Shown piece by piece: positions 26,858 to 35,636 of a stretch of 64,000 nucleotides of DNA. Under the pieces are notes generated by a model. The model did no database searches. It was given only the letters and a program-made list of their open reading frames with translations, and was not told the origin of the DNA. The translations under genes and the position numbers were made by a program. Source of the stretch: Salinicola salarius (GTDB lineage Bacteria > Pseudomonadota > Gammaproteobacteria > Pseudomonadales > Halomonadaceae); assembly GCF_003206135.1 (NCBI RefSeq), contig NZ_PZJT01000008.1, positions 1 through 64,000 on the forward strand. Reading direction: 5' to 3'. How positions within the stretch are numbered: position 1 is the first letter of the stretch; the number at the start of each line of letters is the position of its first letter.

Positions 26858-28213
26858 ATGGCATCCGTTCATGATTTGGTCATCGACAGACCCGATAGCC
26901 TTCACGCCAAGGAGTGGCTGCGCGCGTACCAGCGGGTTCGTGCCGCGACCGAGGCCATCTGTGCGCCTCTGCACAAGGAAGACTACATGGTGCAGAGCAT
27001 GCCGGATGTCAGCCCGCCGAAATGGCACATCGCCCATGTCAGCTGGTTTTTCGAAGCCTTCATCCTGAAACCGTTCCTGCCCGCCTACCAGACCCTCGAC
27101 CCCGCGTACGATCATCTCTTCAATTCCTATTACGTGACCCACGGCACGCCGTTCCCCCGGCCCGAACGCGGCATGATCTCGCGGCCGACCGTGGACGATG
27201 TCTATCGCTATCGCGCGCACATCGACCGGGCCATGGAAGCGCTGCTCAGCGATCCACCTCAGGAACATCTCCAGGAGATTCTCCGACGTCTCGAGCTGGG
27301 CCTGCCGCACGAGCAGCAGCATCAGGAGCTGCTGCTGATGGATATCAAGCACATCCTGGCCCAGAACCCGTTGTGCCCGGCCTACCGGGACGACCTGGCG
27401 CCGACGCCCGCGCATGACGTCGCTGCGCTCGGCTGGCATGCCTACCCGGCCGGTATTCGCTACATCGGCCACGACGACACCGTGGGAGGCTTTGCCTATG
27501 ACAACGAGATGGGGCGCCACCGCCAGTTCGTCGAGGCTTTCCAGATCGCCGACCGTCCGGTGACCAACGGCGAGTTCCTCGCGTTCATGCAGGCGGGGGG
27601 ATACGACAAGCCCGAGCACTGGCTGTCGGACGGCTGGGCCACGGTCAAGGCCGAAGACTGGCAGGCGCCGCTCTACTGGGTCGAACGCGACGGTGTCTGG
27701 CATCACTACACCCTGGGCGGCCTGGTACCGGTCGACATGAACGCGCCGGTGTGCCATGTCAGCTTCTTCGAGGCCGATGCCTATGCGCAGTGGGCCGGCG
27801 CCCGCCTGCCCACCGAGGCCGAGTGGGAGACGGTGGCCCATGATGCCGTCATTCAGGACGACTTCGGGCAGGGGAACTTAGTCGGGCAGGGGAACTTAGT
27901 CGAGCAGGGGAACTTCGTCGAGCAGGACCATCTGCAGCCGGTCGCCGCCGGGACCACCGGCGCGCCGAGCCAGATGTTCGGCGATGTCTGGGAGTGGACC
28001 GGCAGCGCCTATCGCCCCTATCCGGGGTTTCGCAAGTTGCCGGGCAGCCTGGGGGAATACAACGGCAAGTTCATGTCCGGCCAGATGGTGTTGCGAGGCG
28101 GCTGCTGTGCGACGCCGGCCGATCATATCCGCGCCACCTATCGCAACTTCTTCCCGCCTCATGCCCGCTGGGCATTTTCCGGTTTCCGTCTTGCCAAGGG
28201 AGCCTCTGAGTAA
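26858..28213 (+). CDS. egtB: ergothioneine biosynthesis sulfoxide synthase EgtB
   Basis: Non-haem iron enzyme joining gamma-glutamylcysteine (or cysteine) to trimethylhistidine with O2. Seen: N-terminal DinB-like domain with iron ligands in KWHIAHVSWFFEAF and LPHEQQHQELLLMDIKH, and a C-terminal FGE-sulfatase domain (EAFQIADRPVTNGEFLAFM; WAGARLPTEAEWE; FGDVWEWTGSAY; GFRLAKG). ATG 26858 follows AGGAGGG. About 20 residues (near 338-357, FGQGNLVGQGNLVEQGNFVE) come from an 18-base tandem repeat in a loop of the FGE domain. It is 62 bases after the Complex I-like operon and precedes egtD. Confidence 0.92.
   Translation: MASVHDLVIDRPDSLHAKEWLRAYQRVRAATEAICAPLHKEDYMVQSMPDVSPPKWHIAHVSWFFEAFILKPFLPAYQTLDPAYDHLFNSYYVTHGTPFPRPERGMISRPTVDDVYRYRAHIDRAMEALLSDPPQEHLQEILRRLELGLPHEQQHQELLLMDIKHILAQNPLCPAYRDDLAPTPAHDVAALGWHAYPAGIRYIGHDDTVGGFAYDNEMGRHRQFVEAFQIADRPVTNGEFLAFMQAGGYDKPEHWLSDGWATVKAEDWQAPLYWVERDGVWHHYTLGGLVPVDMNAPVCHVSFFEADAYAQWAGARLPTEAEWETVAHDAVIQDDFGQGNLVGQGNLVEQGNFVEQDHLQPVAAGTTGAPSQMFGDVWEWTGSAYRPYPGFRKLPGSLGEYNGKFMSGQMVLRGGCCATPADHIRATYRNFFPPHARWAFSGFRLAKGASE
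27866..27925. repeat. 18-bp tandem repeat inside egtB
   Basis: Three units of GGGCAGGGGAACTTAGTC type (27866-27883, 27884-27901, 27902-27919) and a partial fourth. The first two are identical. Reading frame is kept, adding (G/E)QGN(L/F)V repeats to EgtB. Confidence 0.92.
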
Positions 28214-28265
28214 CGCCGTATTACCCAGCGGAATAATCAATCAGAGATTCCAAGGAGAGCTGATC

Positions 28266-29228
28266 ATGACCCTGGCCGTACGATTCCATGACATGCATAC
28301 GACCCCTGCCAAGACGTCGCTTCGCGACGAGATCTTGACGGGATTCAGCGCCGAGCAGAAGTTTGCCTCGCCAAAGTTCTTCTACGATCAGCGGGGTTCC
28401 GAGCTGTTCGACCGGATCTGCCAACAGCCGGAGTACTACCCGACACGAACCGAAGAACGGATCCTGGCCAACGCCGCCGAGGACATCGCGGACATCGCCG
28501 GGGATGAGGCGACGTTGATCGAGCTCGGCAGCGGGGCAAGTCGCAAGGTACGGCTGCTGCTGGAAGCCATGCGACCGTCGAGCTATCTCGGCATCGATAT
28601 CTCCCGGGACTTCCTGCTCGAAAGCACGCGCCGTCTGGCTGCCGACTATCCATGGCTCGAGGTGCACGCCGCCTGTGCCGACTTCTCCTGCAACATGGCC
28701 TTGCCGGAGGGGCTGTGCTGCGAACGGCCGGTCGGCTTCTTCCCGGGGTCGAGCATCGGCAACTTCGACCCGCAGGCCGCCGAAGATTTCCTGCGCGGCT
28801 TGCATTCCCTGCTGCCCGTCGGCAGCGGGTTGCTGATCGGTGTCGACCTGATCAAGGACAAGACGACACTCGAAGCCGCCTACAACGATGCAGCAGGCGT
28901 GACGGCAGCGTTCAACCTGAACTTGCTGGATCGCCTACGCGAGGAGCTGAACACCGAAATCGACGCCGGGCATTTTGCCCACCGGGCCTTCTTCAACGAG
29001 GCGCAATCCCGCATCGAGATGCACCTGGTCAGCCAGTTACCCCAGGTCGTCGCGATCGAAGGCGAACGCTTCCATTTTCTGAAGGGCGAGACGATCCATA
29101 CCGAAAACTCCTACAAGTACACGGTCGAAGGCTTTCAGGCCCTGACGGAGCGCGCCGGATTCAAGGCGCGCGCCTGCTGGACCGACGACGAGGACCTGTT
29201 TAGCGTCCACTATCTGGAGCGCTGCTGA
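28266..29228 (+). CDS. egtD: L-histidine N-alpha-methyltransferase
   Basis: SAM-dependent enzyme that trimethylates histidine to hercynine, the first ergothioneine step. Seen: SPKFFYDQRGSELFDRIC, SAM motif LIELGSGASRKVRLLLEAM, FFPGSSIGNFDPQAA, GVDLIKDK and the C-terminal HTENSYKYTVEGFQ. It has 320 residues; ATG 28266 fits homologues and follows AAGGAGAGC. It is coupled to egtB with a 52-base gap. No egtA, egtC or egtE is in the window. Confidence 0.94.
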   Translation: MTLAVRFHDMHTTPAKTSLRDEILTGFSAEQKFASPKFFYDQRGSELFDRICQQPEYYPTRTEERILANAAEDIADIAGDEATLIELGSGASRKVRLLLEAMRPSSYLGIDISRDFLLESTRRLAADYPWLEVHAACADFSCNMALPEGLCCERPVGFFPGSSIGNFDPQAAEDFLRGLHSLLPVGSGLLIGVDLIKDKTTLEAAYNDAAGVTAAFNLNLLDRLREELNTEIDAGHFAHRAFFNEAQSRIEMHLVSQLPQVVAIEGERFHFLKGETIHTENSYKYTVEGFQALTERAGFKARACWTDDEDLFSVHYLERC

Positions 29229-29282
29229 AGTAGTACTGCTGGCGAGACAGGGCAGCCCGAGGACGCATGAGATGTCGTCTGA

Positions 29283-29298
29283 GTTACAATGAGTAACA
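29283..29298 (+). promoter_or_regulatory. possible activator site upstream of sRNA candidate A
   Basis: GTTACA (29283-29288), 5 bases and TAACA (29294-29298), within the palindrome GTTACAATGAGTAAC. A similar block stands at 43441-43456, and in both cases the predicted -10 box begins 68 bases downstream. Confidence 0.4.
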
Positions 29299-29357
29299 AA
29301 ATCCTACGGATACTTAGGCCAGATCATTATCCCTAATCATAGTTTGGCTATATCCTG

Positions 29358-29507
29358 TCGTCTTCCATTGGATGGATGCTCGCCAGGAATTCAGACAGGA
29401 ATGTCCTGATGCCAAGGATTCACGGATTTGCGAGGCCGTGATAGCCAAGCACCTATGGTAGTGCTTACTGAGGGTCCGGCGCTTGCGCTTGGGCCCTCTT
29501 TCATTTT
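29358..29507 (+). ncRNA. candidate CsrB/RsmX-type sRNA A
   Basis: An intergenic region with six GGA motifs in 57 bases (29370, 29374, 29386, 29398, 29416, 29424). One sits as a GGAA loop closed by TCAGACA/TGTCCTGA with one bulged C (29391-29409); another lies in TCCAT-TGG-ATGGA. A further stem AAGCAC/GTGCTT (about 29447-29466) precedes a strong terminator: GAGGGTCC (29470-29477) with GGGCCCTC (29491-29498), then a T-rich tail. TATCCT at 29351 is a plausible -10. This matches known RNAs that titrate CsrA/RsmA proteins. No protein fits here. Confidence 0.55.
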
Positions 29508-29675
29508 TCGTTGCTCTTCCGTTTCGCCGCTCGCCTTCATTCCGCGCACTCCTGCATGATTCCACCATGCTTCTGATCTTCGTTGGCGGCTCGGCAGCCA
29601 GTGCTGTCTGGCGGCCATGGATAACAGGTGCCACGGTTATATCCCGATGGCATAAAGAGAATTTTGCGTCGATTT

Positions 29676-29696
29676 TTATATCTCTAAAAGATATAA
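29676..29696. promoter_or_regulatory. perfect palindromic operator upstream of the sulfur operon
   Basis: TTATATCT (29676-29683), spacer CTAAA and AGATATAA (29689-29696): 8-bp perfect arms, 54 bases before the metallohydrolase start. AT-rich palindromes like this are bound by ArsR-type sulfur sensors (BigR/SqrR) at similar operons; the binding protein here is inferred. Confidence 0.55.
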
Positions 29697-29749
29697 CTTT
29701 AGAACCAATATGGCGTTACTCTAGGGGCATGTCTTCCCAAGGAGTCGCC

Positions 29750-30664
29750 ATGAACACTTTCGCTCTCTCCCAAGGTGACAGGGGTAAAGGCCGACCCGAT
29801 GTTGCCGGCTTCTTCGATCCTCGCACTTTCAGCATTCAGTACATCGTCAGCGACCCCGCCACGCGTCGTTGCGCGATCATCGATCCGGTGCTCGACTTCG
29901 ACGAGAAGTCCGGCGCCACCGCGACCCATCAGGCCGACGAGTTGCTGGCGTATGTCGAGCGGGAAGGGCTCGTGGTCGAGTGGATTCTGGATACCCACCC
30001 GCACGCGGATCACTTCTCCGCCGCGCGCTATCTGCACGAGAAAACCGGTGCGCCTACCGCCATCGGCCGGCCGGTAACCCAGGTGCAAACGCTGTGGAAG
30101 GCGATCTACAACTGGCCGGACCTGAAGGATGACGGCAGCCAGTGGGATTATCTGTTCGACGACGAGGATACCTTCACGCTGGGCGAGATCGATTGCCGCG
30201 TGATGCACTCGCCGGGTCATACGCTGGCCTCGATCACCTACGTGATCGGCGATGCCGCCTTCGTTCACGACACCCTGTTCCAGCCCGATTTCGGCACTGC
30301 CCGCGCCGACTTTCCCGGCGGGAGCGCGCATCAGCTGTGGCACTCGATCCAGGCGATCCTGGCGCTGCCCGACGAGACGCGCCTGTTCACCGGTCACGAC
30401 TACATGCCCGACGGCCGCGAGCCGCAGTGGGAAAGCACCGTGCGCGAGCAGCGCGAGCACAACAAGCACCGGCTCGGCGACAGCAGCGAGGCCGAGTACG
30501 TCGAGCTGCGCAACCGCCGCGATAGCGAATTGCCGATGCCGAAGCTGATCCTGCACGCGTTGCAGGTCAACATCCTCGGCGGGCGGCTTCCCGAGCCGGA
30601 GAGCAACGGCAAGCGCTATCTGAAGATTCCGCTCAATGCGCTGGAAGGCGCCGCGTGGGAGTGA
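29750..30664 (+). CDS. MBL-fold metallohydrolase, persulfide dioxygenase / Blh-like
   Basis: A 304-residue metallo-beta-lactamase-fold protein close to the ETHE1/Blh group, which oxidises glutathione persulfide to sulfite. Seen: FFDPRTFSIQYIVSDPATRR, the metal site DTHPHADHFSAA, HSPGHTLASITYVI, HDTLFQPDFGTARADFPGG and FTGHDYMPDGR. ATG 29750 follows AAGGAG; the frame is open upstream but not conserved. Two YeeE/YedE genes follow, as in bigR-type sulfide-detoxification operons. No BigR-like regulator lies next to it. Confidence 0.9.
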   Translation: MNTFALSQGDRGKGRPDVAGFFDPRTFSIQYIVSDPATRRCAIIDPVLDFDEKSGATATHQADELLAYVEREGLVVEWILDTHPHADHFSAARYLHEKTGAPTAIGRPVTQVQTLWKAIYNWPDLKDDGSQWDYLFDDEDTFTLGEIDCRVMHSPGHTLASITYVIGDAAFVHDTLFQPDFGTARADFPGGSAHQLWHSIQAILALPDETRLFTGHDYMPDGREPQWESTVREQREHNKHRLGDSSEAEYVELRNRRDSELPMPKLILHALQVNILGGRLPEPESNGKRYLKIPLNALEGAAWE

Positions 30665-30870
30665 GATGAATCTCAAAGCATGGCACGACGCGGATAACGA
30701 GGCTGGCCTGTCATGCATCAGTCGCGTCTTTATGAGCACCTTCGATACCGGTGCGCGCTGCATGGCCGCGGTCGTTGCCGAGCCATCCCGGTATCGACGT
30801 GCCGCCTCCGGGTCTTCGACGACAGCCGGTTGAGACAACCGTGGTGGCGACAATGCCAAGAGGACATGAG

Positions 30871-31326
30871 ATGGAAACGATGGGTTGGTTGCAAGGGGCA
30901 TTGGGCGGCGTCCTGATCGGTCTTTCCGCCACTCTCCTGATGGGGCTGCTGGGACGCATCGCCGGGATCAGCGGCATCCTCTCCGGGCTGATTTTCGATC
31001 GCGGCGGGGACAGACCCTGGCGTCTGGCCTTTCTGCTCGGGCTGGTGTCGGGGCCGGCCCTGTTGATGCTGACGGAAAGCGATCTGGGCAATACGGCTGC
31101 CGGCGCCGGTGTGGTCGGCCTGCCGGTGGCCGGACCACTGCTGATGCTGGCGGGAGGACTGCTGGTCGGGCTGGGCACGGGGCTTGGCAGTGGTTGCACC
31201 AGCGGGCACGGGGTCTGCGGGCTGGCGCGGCTTTCGCCACGCTCGATGGCCGCGACGCTCGTCTTCGTGCTGGTCGCCATGCTGACGGTGTTCGTCTCGC
31301 GGCACATGCTGGGGGGCTCGGTATGA
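30871..31326 (+). CDS. YeeE/YedE family sulfur transporter subunit (PmpA-like)
   Basis: A 151-residue membrane protein, half of a YeeE/YedE-type transporter thought to carry thiosulfate or another sulfur species. Seen: about four helices and the conserved cysteine motif GLGSGCTSGHGVCGLARLS. It overlaps the next gene (ATGA). The 206-base gap after the metallohydrolase gene shows no terminator, so all three may form one operon. Confidence 0.88.
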   Translation: METMGWLQGALGGVLIGLSATLLMGLLGRIAGISGILSGLIFDRGGDRPWRLAFLLGLVSGPALLMLTESDLGNTAAGAGVVGLPVAGPLLMLAGGLLVGLGTGLGSGCTSGHGVCGLARLSPRSMAATLVFVLVAMLTVFVSRHMLGGSV

Positions 31327-31736
31327 AAGCGCTGGCAGGGTATCTGGCCGGACTGCTGTTCGGGCTTGGTTTGGCAATCAGCGGCATGACCGATCCGGCA
31401 CGGGTCATCGGCTTCCTCGACGTGGCCGGCGCCTGGGACCCGACCCTGATCTTCGTGCTGGGCGGTGCCGTCATCACCACGTTCACCGGTTATCGATTGG
31501 CCTGGCGGCGGCAGGCGCCGGTGCTGGACGCGCGCTTCCAGCTACCCACGCGCCGCGATCTCGACGGCCGGCTGCTGGGCGGTGCGGCGCTGTTCGGCAT
31601 CGGCTGGGGGCTGACCGGTTACTGCCCGGGGCCGGCGGTCGCCTCGCTGCCGGGGCTGAGCTGGCCGCTGGCGCTGTTTCTGGTCGCCATGGTGGCGGGG
31701 TGGTGGCTGGCCCGTCGGTTCTCGCCCGCTCACTGA
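31323..31736 (+). CDS. YeeE/YedE family sulfur transporter subunit (PmpB-like)
   Basis: A 137-residue membrane protein, the second half of the split transporter. Seen: FGLGLAISGMTDPARVIGFLD and WGLTGYCPGPAVASL with the conserved Cys. Four predicted helices. It overlaps the preceding partner by four bases. Confidence 0.88.
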   Translation: MKALAGYLAGLLFGLGLAISGMTDPARVIGFLDVAGAWDPTLIFVLGGAVITTFTGYRLAWRRQAPVLDARFQLPTRRDLDGRLLGGAALFGIGWGLTGYCPGPAVASLPGLSWPLALFLVAMVAGWWLARRFSPAH

Positions 31737-32049
31737 GGGGGCGAACTCATCCTGACATCATCAGCCTGCCAGTAGACCTAGTGTTGTATTGTGCGAGCAA
31801 AAATACTGCCAAGGATTTATCCAATTTAAATAGCGGGGATGTTTTTTATTAGTCCCTTTTCGGCAGGCCAATCCCATTTATCCAAACCTTTGTGTTGTAG
31901 TATCAAAAGGATATAAGAATACGGTAGTTATATATTGCGAGAACTTGTCCGAGGCCCTGGAAGTCGCTACACCTTTGGATGGACTGTTAAGCAGTTTCGA
32001 TACCTATTGCCAATAAATGGGCGTTGGTAAAAGCGCCAAAGGAGACGAG
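31737..32049. other. intergenic, AT-rich
   Basis: A 313-base AT-rich stretch between the sulfur operon and the copper-binding protein gene. I see no gene, no clear terminator and no recognisable metal-regulator box. It presumably holds the promoter of the downstream gene. Confidence 0.4.
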
Positions 32050-32376
32050 ATGGACTTCGGAAAGTATCAATCCTGCATCGAGAGTTGCCATGTCTGTGCG
32101 GCTTACTGCGATGCCTGCTCTGTTGCCTGCCTGAAAGAAGACGACGTGAAAATGATGGCGGAATGTATCCGTCTGGACAGGCAGTGTGCGCAGATCTGCC
32201 GTTTGGCGGCCTCCTTCATGGCGCAGGGTAGCGAATATGCCAGCCAGATCTGCAGACTCTGTGCGGATATCTGCAAGGCGTGTGGCGACGAGTGCGCCAA
32301 GCATGATGCCGAGCATTGCCAGGAGTGTGCCAAGGCTTGTCACCGCTGCGCCGAAGCGTGTGAAGCCATGGCGTAA
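32050..32376 (+). CDS. four-helix bundle copper-binding protein (DUF326, Csp-like)
   Basis: A 108-residue cytosolic protein with 19 Cys residues, in the spaced C-x2-C and C-x3-C pattern that lines the core of Csp copper-storage four-helix bundles. Seen: SCIESCHVCAAYCDACSVAC near the start and HCQECAKACHRCAEACEAMA at the end. No signal peptide, so it fits the cytosolic Csp3-type group. AAGGAGACGAG precedes the ATG. It likely buffers Cu(I). Confidence 0.88.
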   Translation: MDFGKYQSCIESCHVCAAYCDACSVACLKEDDVKMMAECIRLDRQCAQICRLAASFMAQGSEYASQICRLCADICKACGDECAKHDAEHCQECAKACHRCAEACEAMA

Positions 32377-32412
32377 CCAGCAGGAAGCAAGGCGAAAAGT
32401 ACCTCCCTGTGA

Positions 32413-32447
32413 ACGACCCGATATCCACCCGGATATCGGGTCGTTTC
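32413..32447 (+). terminator. intrinsic terminator after the copper-binding protein gene
   Basis: ACGACCCGATATCC (32413-32426), short loop, GGATATCGGGTCGT (32431-32444), then TTC. A perfect 14-bp stem. Confidence 0.8.
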
Positions 32448-32636
32448 ATGAGCGCCCGTTGCCGCACTTGACCCACGTTAATCCGTTATTCCGAAGGCAC
32501 GTGGCGAGTCATTCGGCGCCATCTACGCTCAAGGAGATTTGTCGCGTACGAGTCCACTCATTCGTTCATTCATGCAGGATGCCTGCGTGTATGACTCGTA
32601 CTGTTTCGACACCCGACTCTGAAAATATCAGGAGGC

Positions 32637-33851
32637 ATGATGAAAGCCGTCGTCTTTCACGCTATCGGTGATATTCGCGTCGATGACGTTCCCGAGCCGC
32701 AACTTCAGGAACCGACCGATGCCATCATCCGGCTGACCACCTCTGCACTGTGCGGCACCGACCTGCACTTCGTTCGCGGCTCCTTCACGCCGATGCAGGC
32801 TGGCACCATTCTCGGACACGAAGGCGTCGGTATCGTCGAGCAGCTCGGCGACGACGTGCGCAATCTCGCTATCGGCGACCGGGTCGTCGTCTCCTCGACC
32901 ATCGGCTGCGGCAATTGCTCCTACTGCCGCGCCGGTTACTACGCCCAATGCGACGTTGCCAACCCCAACGGCAAGCAGGCCGGCACCTCGTTCTTCGGCG
33001 GGCCGGCGCCGACCGGACCCTTCAACGGCCTGCAGGCCGAGAAGGCGCGCATTCCGTTCGCCACTACCGTGCTGACCAAGCTGCCCGACGAAGTCAGCGA
33101 CGAACAGGCGATCGTGATATCGGACATTCTGCCGACCGCCTACTTCGGCGCCGATCTCGCCGAGATCAAGGATGGCGACAGTGTTGCGGTATTCGGCTGC
33201 GGCCCGGTGGGGCTGTGCGCCATCGTCAGCGCCAAGCTGTTCGGTGCCGGCCGGGTCTTCGCCATCGACTCCAAGCCGGATCGTCTCGACAAGGCACGCA
33301 AGCTGGGTGCAGAGTGCATCAACTTCGATCGGGAGGATCCGGTCGAGACGCTGCAGCGCCTGACTGGCGGAATCGGTCCGGATCGTGCCATCGATGCGGT
33401 GGGGATCGATGCCGAGCACGCCCACGATGCCCACGCCGGCGACAAGAGCGACATCGAGACCGAGGAGCAGGAATCGCGTACCAACGCCCCGGAAACGAAT
33501 CCCGACGGCGACAACTGGCACCCCGGCGATGCTCCAAGCCAGGCGCTGCAGTGGGCGGTTCGAAGTCTGGCCAAGGCCGGCACGCTGTCGATCATCGGCG
33601 TCTACCCGCCGGATTTCCGCCAGTTCCCGATCGGCATGGCGATGAACCGCAACCTGACGCTGAAGATGGGCAACTGCAACCACAGCAAGTACATCCCCAA
33701 GCTGGTCGACATGACCCGGACGGGGCTGATCGACCCGGCGGAGATCCTCAGCCAGGCCACGCCGATCTCCGACGTGCTCGAAGCCTACGAGGCATTCGAT
33801 CGTCGCGAGGAAGGCTGGATCAAAGTCGAGCTCGAGCCGCAGGCGAATTGA
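32637..33851 (+). CDS. zinc-dependent alcohol dehydrogenase (formaldehyde dehydrogenase-like)
   Basis: Medium-chain, NAD-dependent dehydrogenase of 404 residues. Seen: catalytic Zn ligands in LCGTDLHFVRG and LGHEGVG, the four-Cys structural zinc lobe CGNCSYCRAGYYAQC, and a Rossmann motif FGCGPVGLCAIVSAK. An acidic, His-rich insertion (about residues 262-297) separates the coenzyme domain halves, as in glutathione-independent formaldehyde dehydrogenases. GGAGG precedes the ATG. Substrate is not determined by sequence alone. Confidence 0.88.
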   Translation: MMKAVVFHAIGDIRVDDVPEPQLQEPTDAIIRLTTSALCGTDLHFVRGSFTPMQAGTILGHEGVGIVEQLGDDVRNLAIGDRVVVSSTIGCGNCSYCRAGYYAQCDVANPNGKQAGTSFFGGPAPTGPFNGLQAEKARIPFATTVLTKLPDEVSDEQAIVISDILPTAYFGADLAEIKDGDSVAVFGCGPVGLCAIVSAKLFGAGRVFAIDSKPDRLDKARKLGAECINFDREDPVETLQRLTGGIGPDRAIDAVGIDAEHAHDAHAGDKSDIETEEQESRTNAPETNPDGDNWHPGDAPSQALQWAVRSLAKAGTLSIIGVYPPDFRQFPIGMAMNRNLTLKMGNCNHSKYIPKLVDMTRTGLIDPAEILSQATPISDVLEAYEAFDRREEGWIKVELEPQAN

Positions 33852-33918
33852 CGCTCACCGGCAGGTGCCGTTCGCGGACGGTTGTCATTCGATCTGGGCG
33901 CGCCCATAGGGAGGAAGC

Positions 33919-35382
33919 ATGCAGGAGCATCGGTTCGAGGTCGCGGTCATCGGTGCCGGCAGCGCGGGGCTGGCAGCTTGGCAGGCAGCCAGCAACCACA
34001 CCGATAGCGTGGCGCTGATCGAAGGCGGAACCCCCGGCACGACCTGCGCCCGAGTCGGTTGCATGCCCAGCAAGCTGCTGATTGCGGCAGCCAGCGCGGC
34101 GCATCAGGCTCGTCATGCCGCGCCGTTTGGCGTTCGGCTCGACGGCGAGGTGCGCGTGGATGGTGAAGCGGTGATGACGCGCGTGCGCCAGGAGCGGGAT
34201 CGGTTCGTGGGCCACGTGCTGGAGTCGATGGCTTCCATTCCCGATTCTTGCCGTTATCAGGGCATGGCCCGTTTCGAAGATGCGCATACGCTGCTCATCG
34301 GTGACGACATTCGGCTCACGGCCGGAAGAATCGTCATCGCCACCGGATCGCGGCCGGTCATTCCCGAGCCGTTCGAGATCGCGGGAGATCGGCTGGTGAC
34401 TAGCGATACCGTGTTCGAATGGCGGACGCTGCCCGAATCGGTGGCAGTGTTCGGCCCGGGGACCACCGGGCTGGAGCTGGCCCAGGCGCTAGCGAGACTC
34501 GGCGTGCGAGTACGGCTGTTCGGCCAGCACGGCAGTCTGGGCGTGCTGACCGATGACAAGGTGATCGCTCAGTGCGAGCGCTTGTTCAACGAGGAGTTCT
34601 ATCTCGATACGCGCGGCGATGCGGAAATCGTCGAGCGCCACGGCGATCAGGTGAGGGTGCGCTTTACCGATCGCCGCTCCAGCGAATCCATGACCGAATC
34701 TTTCGATCACGCGCTGATCGCGACGGGGCGCCAGCCCAATGTCGATAGGCTCGAGCTGCCTCGCGCCGGGCTGGCGCTGGACGAGCGGGGCATGCCGGAA
34801 GTCGATCGCCATACGCTGCGCTGTCGCAACGGGAACGGGGAGTTCGGCCATATCTACATGGCTGGCGATGTGGACAACGATACGCCGGTCCTGCACGAGG
34901 CGACCGACGAAGGCAATATCGCCGGCGACAACGCCGGCCGCGGGAAAGGCGTCTACGCCGCGCCGCGCCGTTCCCCGCTGAGCATCGCCTTCTGCGAACC
35001 GCAGATGGCCCGCGTCGGACCCGGGCATGCCGCGCTGGCGGAGCAGTATGGCGACAGGTTGAGCGTCAGCGAATTTTCCTACGAGAACCAGGGCCGGGCT
35101 CGCATCATGGCGGCCAACCGGGGCTATCTGCGTCTCTACGGCGAATACGGCAGTGGCCGCTTTCTCGGCGCCGAGCTCTGTGCGCCCGCGGGCGAACATC
35201 TGGCGCATCTGCTCGCCTGGGCGCATCAGCAGGCGCTATCCGTACCGGAAATGCTGGGGATGCCGTTTTATCACCCGACGCTGGAAGAAGGGCTTCAGAC
35301 CGCGTTGCGCGAGCTGAGCGCCCGGCTGCTGCTGAAACCGGCGATGGAGAATCAATGCATGGAGTGCGGCCCCGGCGCCTAG
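33919..35382 (+). CDS. pyridine nucleotide-disulfide oxidoreductase, dihydrolipoyl dehydrogenase-like
   Basis: A 487-residue FAD flavoprotein. Seen: FAD motif VIGAGSAGLAAWQAA, redox-active disulfide in CARVGCMPSKLL, NAD-binding VFGPGTTGLELAQAL, second FAD contact HIYMAGDVDND, and the His-Glu base in FYHPTLEEGLQ. It stands away from any 2-oxoacid dehydrogenase genes, so it may serve a detoxification or separate lipoyl system. The C terminus ends in an extra CMEC pair, unusual for plain lipoamide dehydrogenases. Confidence 0.87.
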   Translation: MQEHRFEVAVIGAGSAGLAAWQAASNHTDSVALIEGGTPGTTCARVGCMPSKLLIAAASAAHQARHAAPFGVRLDGEVRVDGEAVMTRVRQERDRFVGHVLESMASIPDSCRYQGMARFEDAHTLLIGDDIRLTAGRIVIATGSRPVIPEPFEIAGDRLVTSDTVFEWRTLPESVAVFGPGTTGLELAQALARLGVRVRLFGQHGSLGVLTDDKVIAQCERLFNEEFYLDTRGDAEIVERHGDQVRVRFTDRRSSESMTESFDHALIATGRQPNVDRLELPRAGLALDERGMPEVDRHTLRCRNGNGEFGHIYMAGDVDNDTPVLHEATDEGNIAGDNAGRGKGVYAAPRRSPLSIAFCEPQMARVGPGHAALAEQYGDRLSVSEFSYENQGRARIMAANRGYLRLYGEYGSGRFLGAELCAPAGEHLAHLLAWAHQQALSVPEMLGMPFYHPTLEEGLQTALRELSARLLLKPAMENQCMECGPGA

Positions 35383-35455
35383 ATAGAAAGAGCCGGGAGA
35401 GCGTCGCCGGGCGGTTCAGTAGCGCGGCCGCCGGGTTCGGTGCTAAGGTCTTGCC

Positions 35456-35530
35456 GTGGGAGATGGCATTCCTCCCGAGCGGCCTTCTCGTTCGCTCGAA
35501 CCACCGTCTATCGGTTAATGATGCCTGCGG
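35456..35530 (+). promoter_or_regulatory. fluoride riboswitch (crcB motif)
   Basis: Upstream of crcB stands GGGAGATGGCATTCCTCCC (35458-35476), then an extra hairpin, then AACCACCGTCTATCGGTTAA and TGATGCCTGC (to 35528). These match the fluoride-riboswitch core (GGNGAUGGCAUUC..CC, AACC..GGUUAAUGAUGCCU), with GGCAT pairing to ATGCC. It should raise crcB expression when fluoride binds. Confidence 0.88.
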
Positions 35531-35636
35531 GCGCTTCGGTCGAGGCGTGTCGGCAGGTGTCTGTCTTTCCTTCCTCGCTGGCGCGGCTCCTCGATCGGAT
35601 CATTGATGAAACCTTGATGTATCGAGGACGCTAGGT

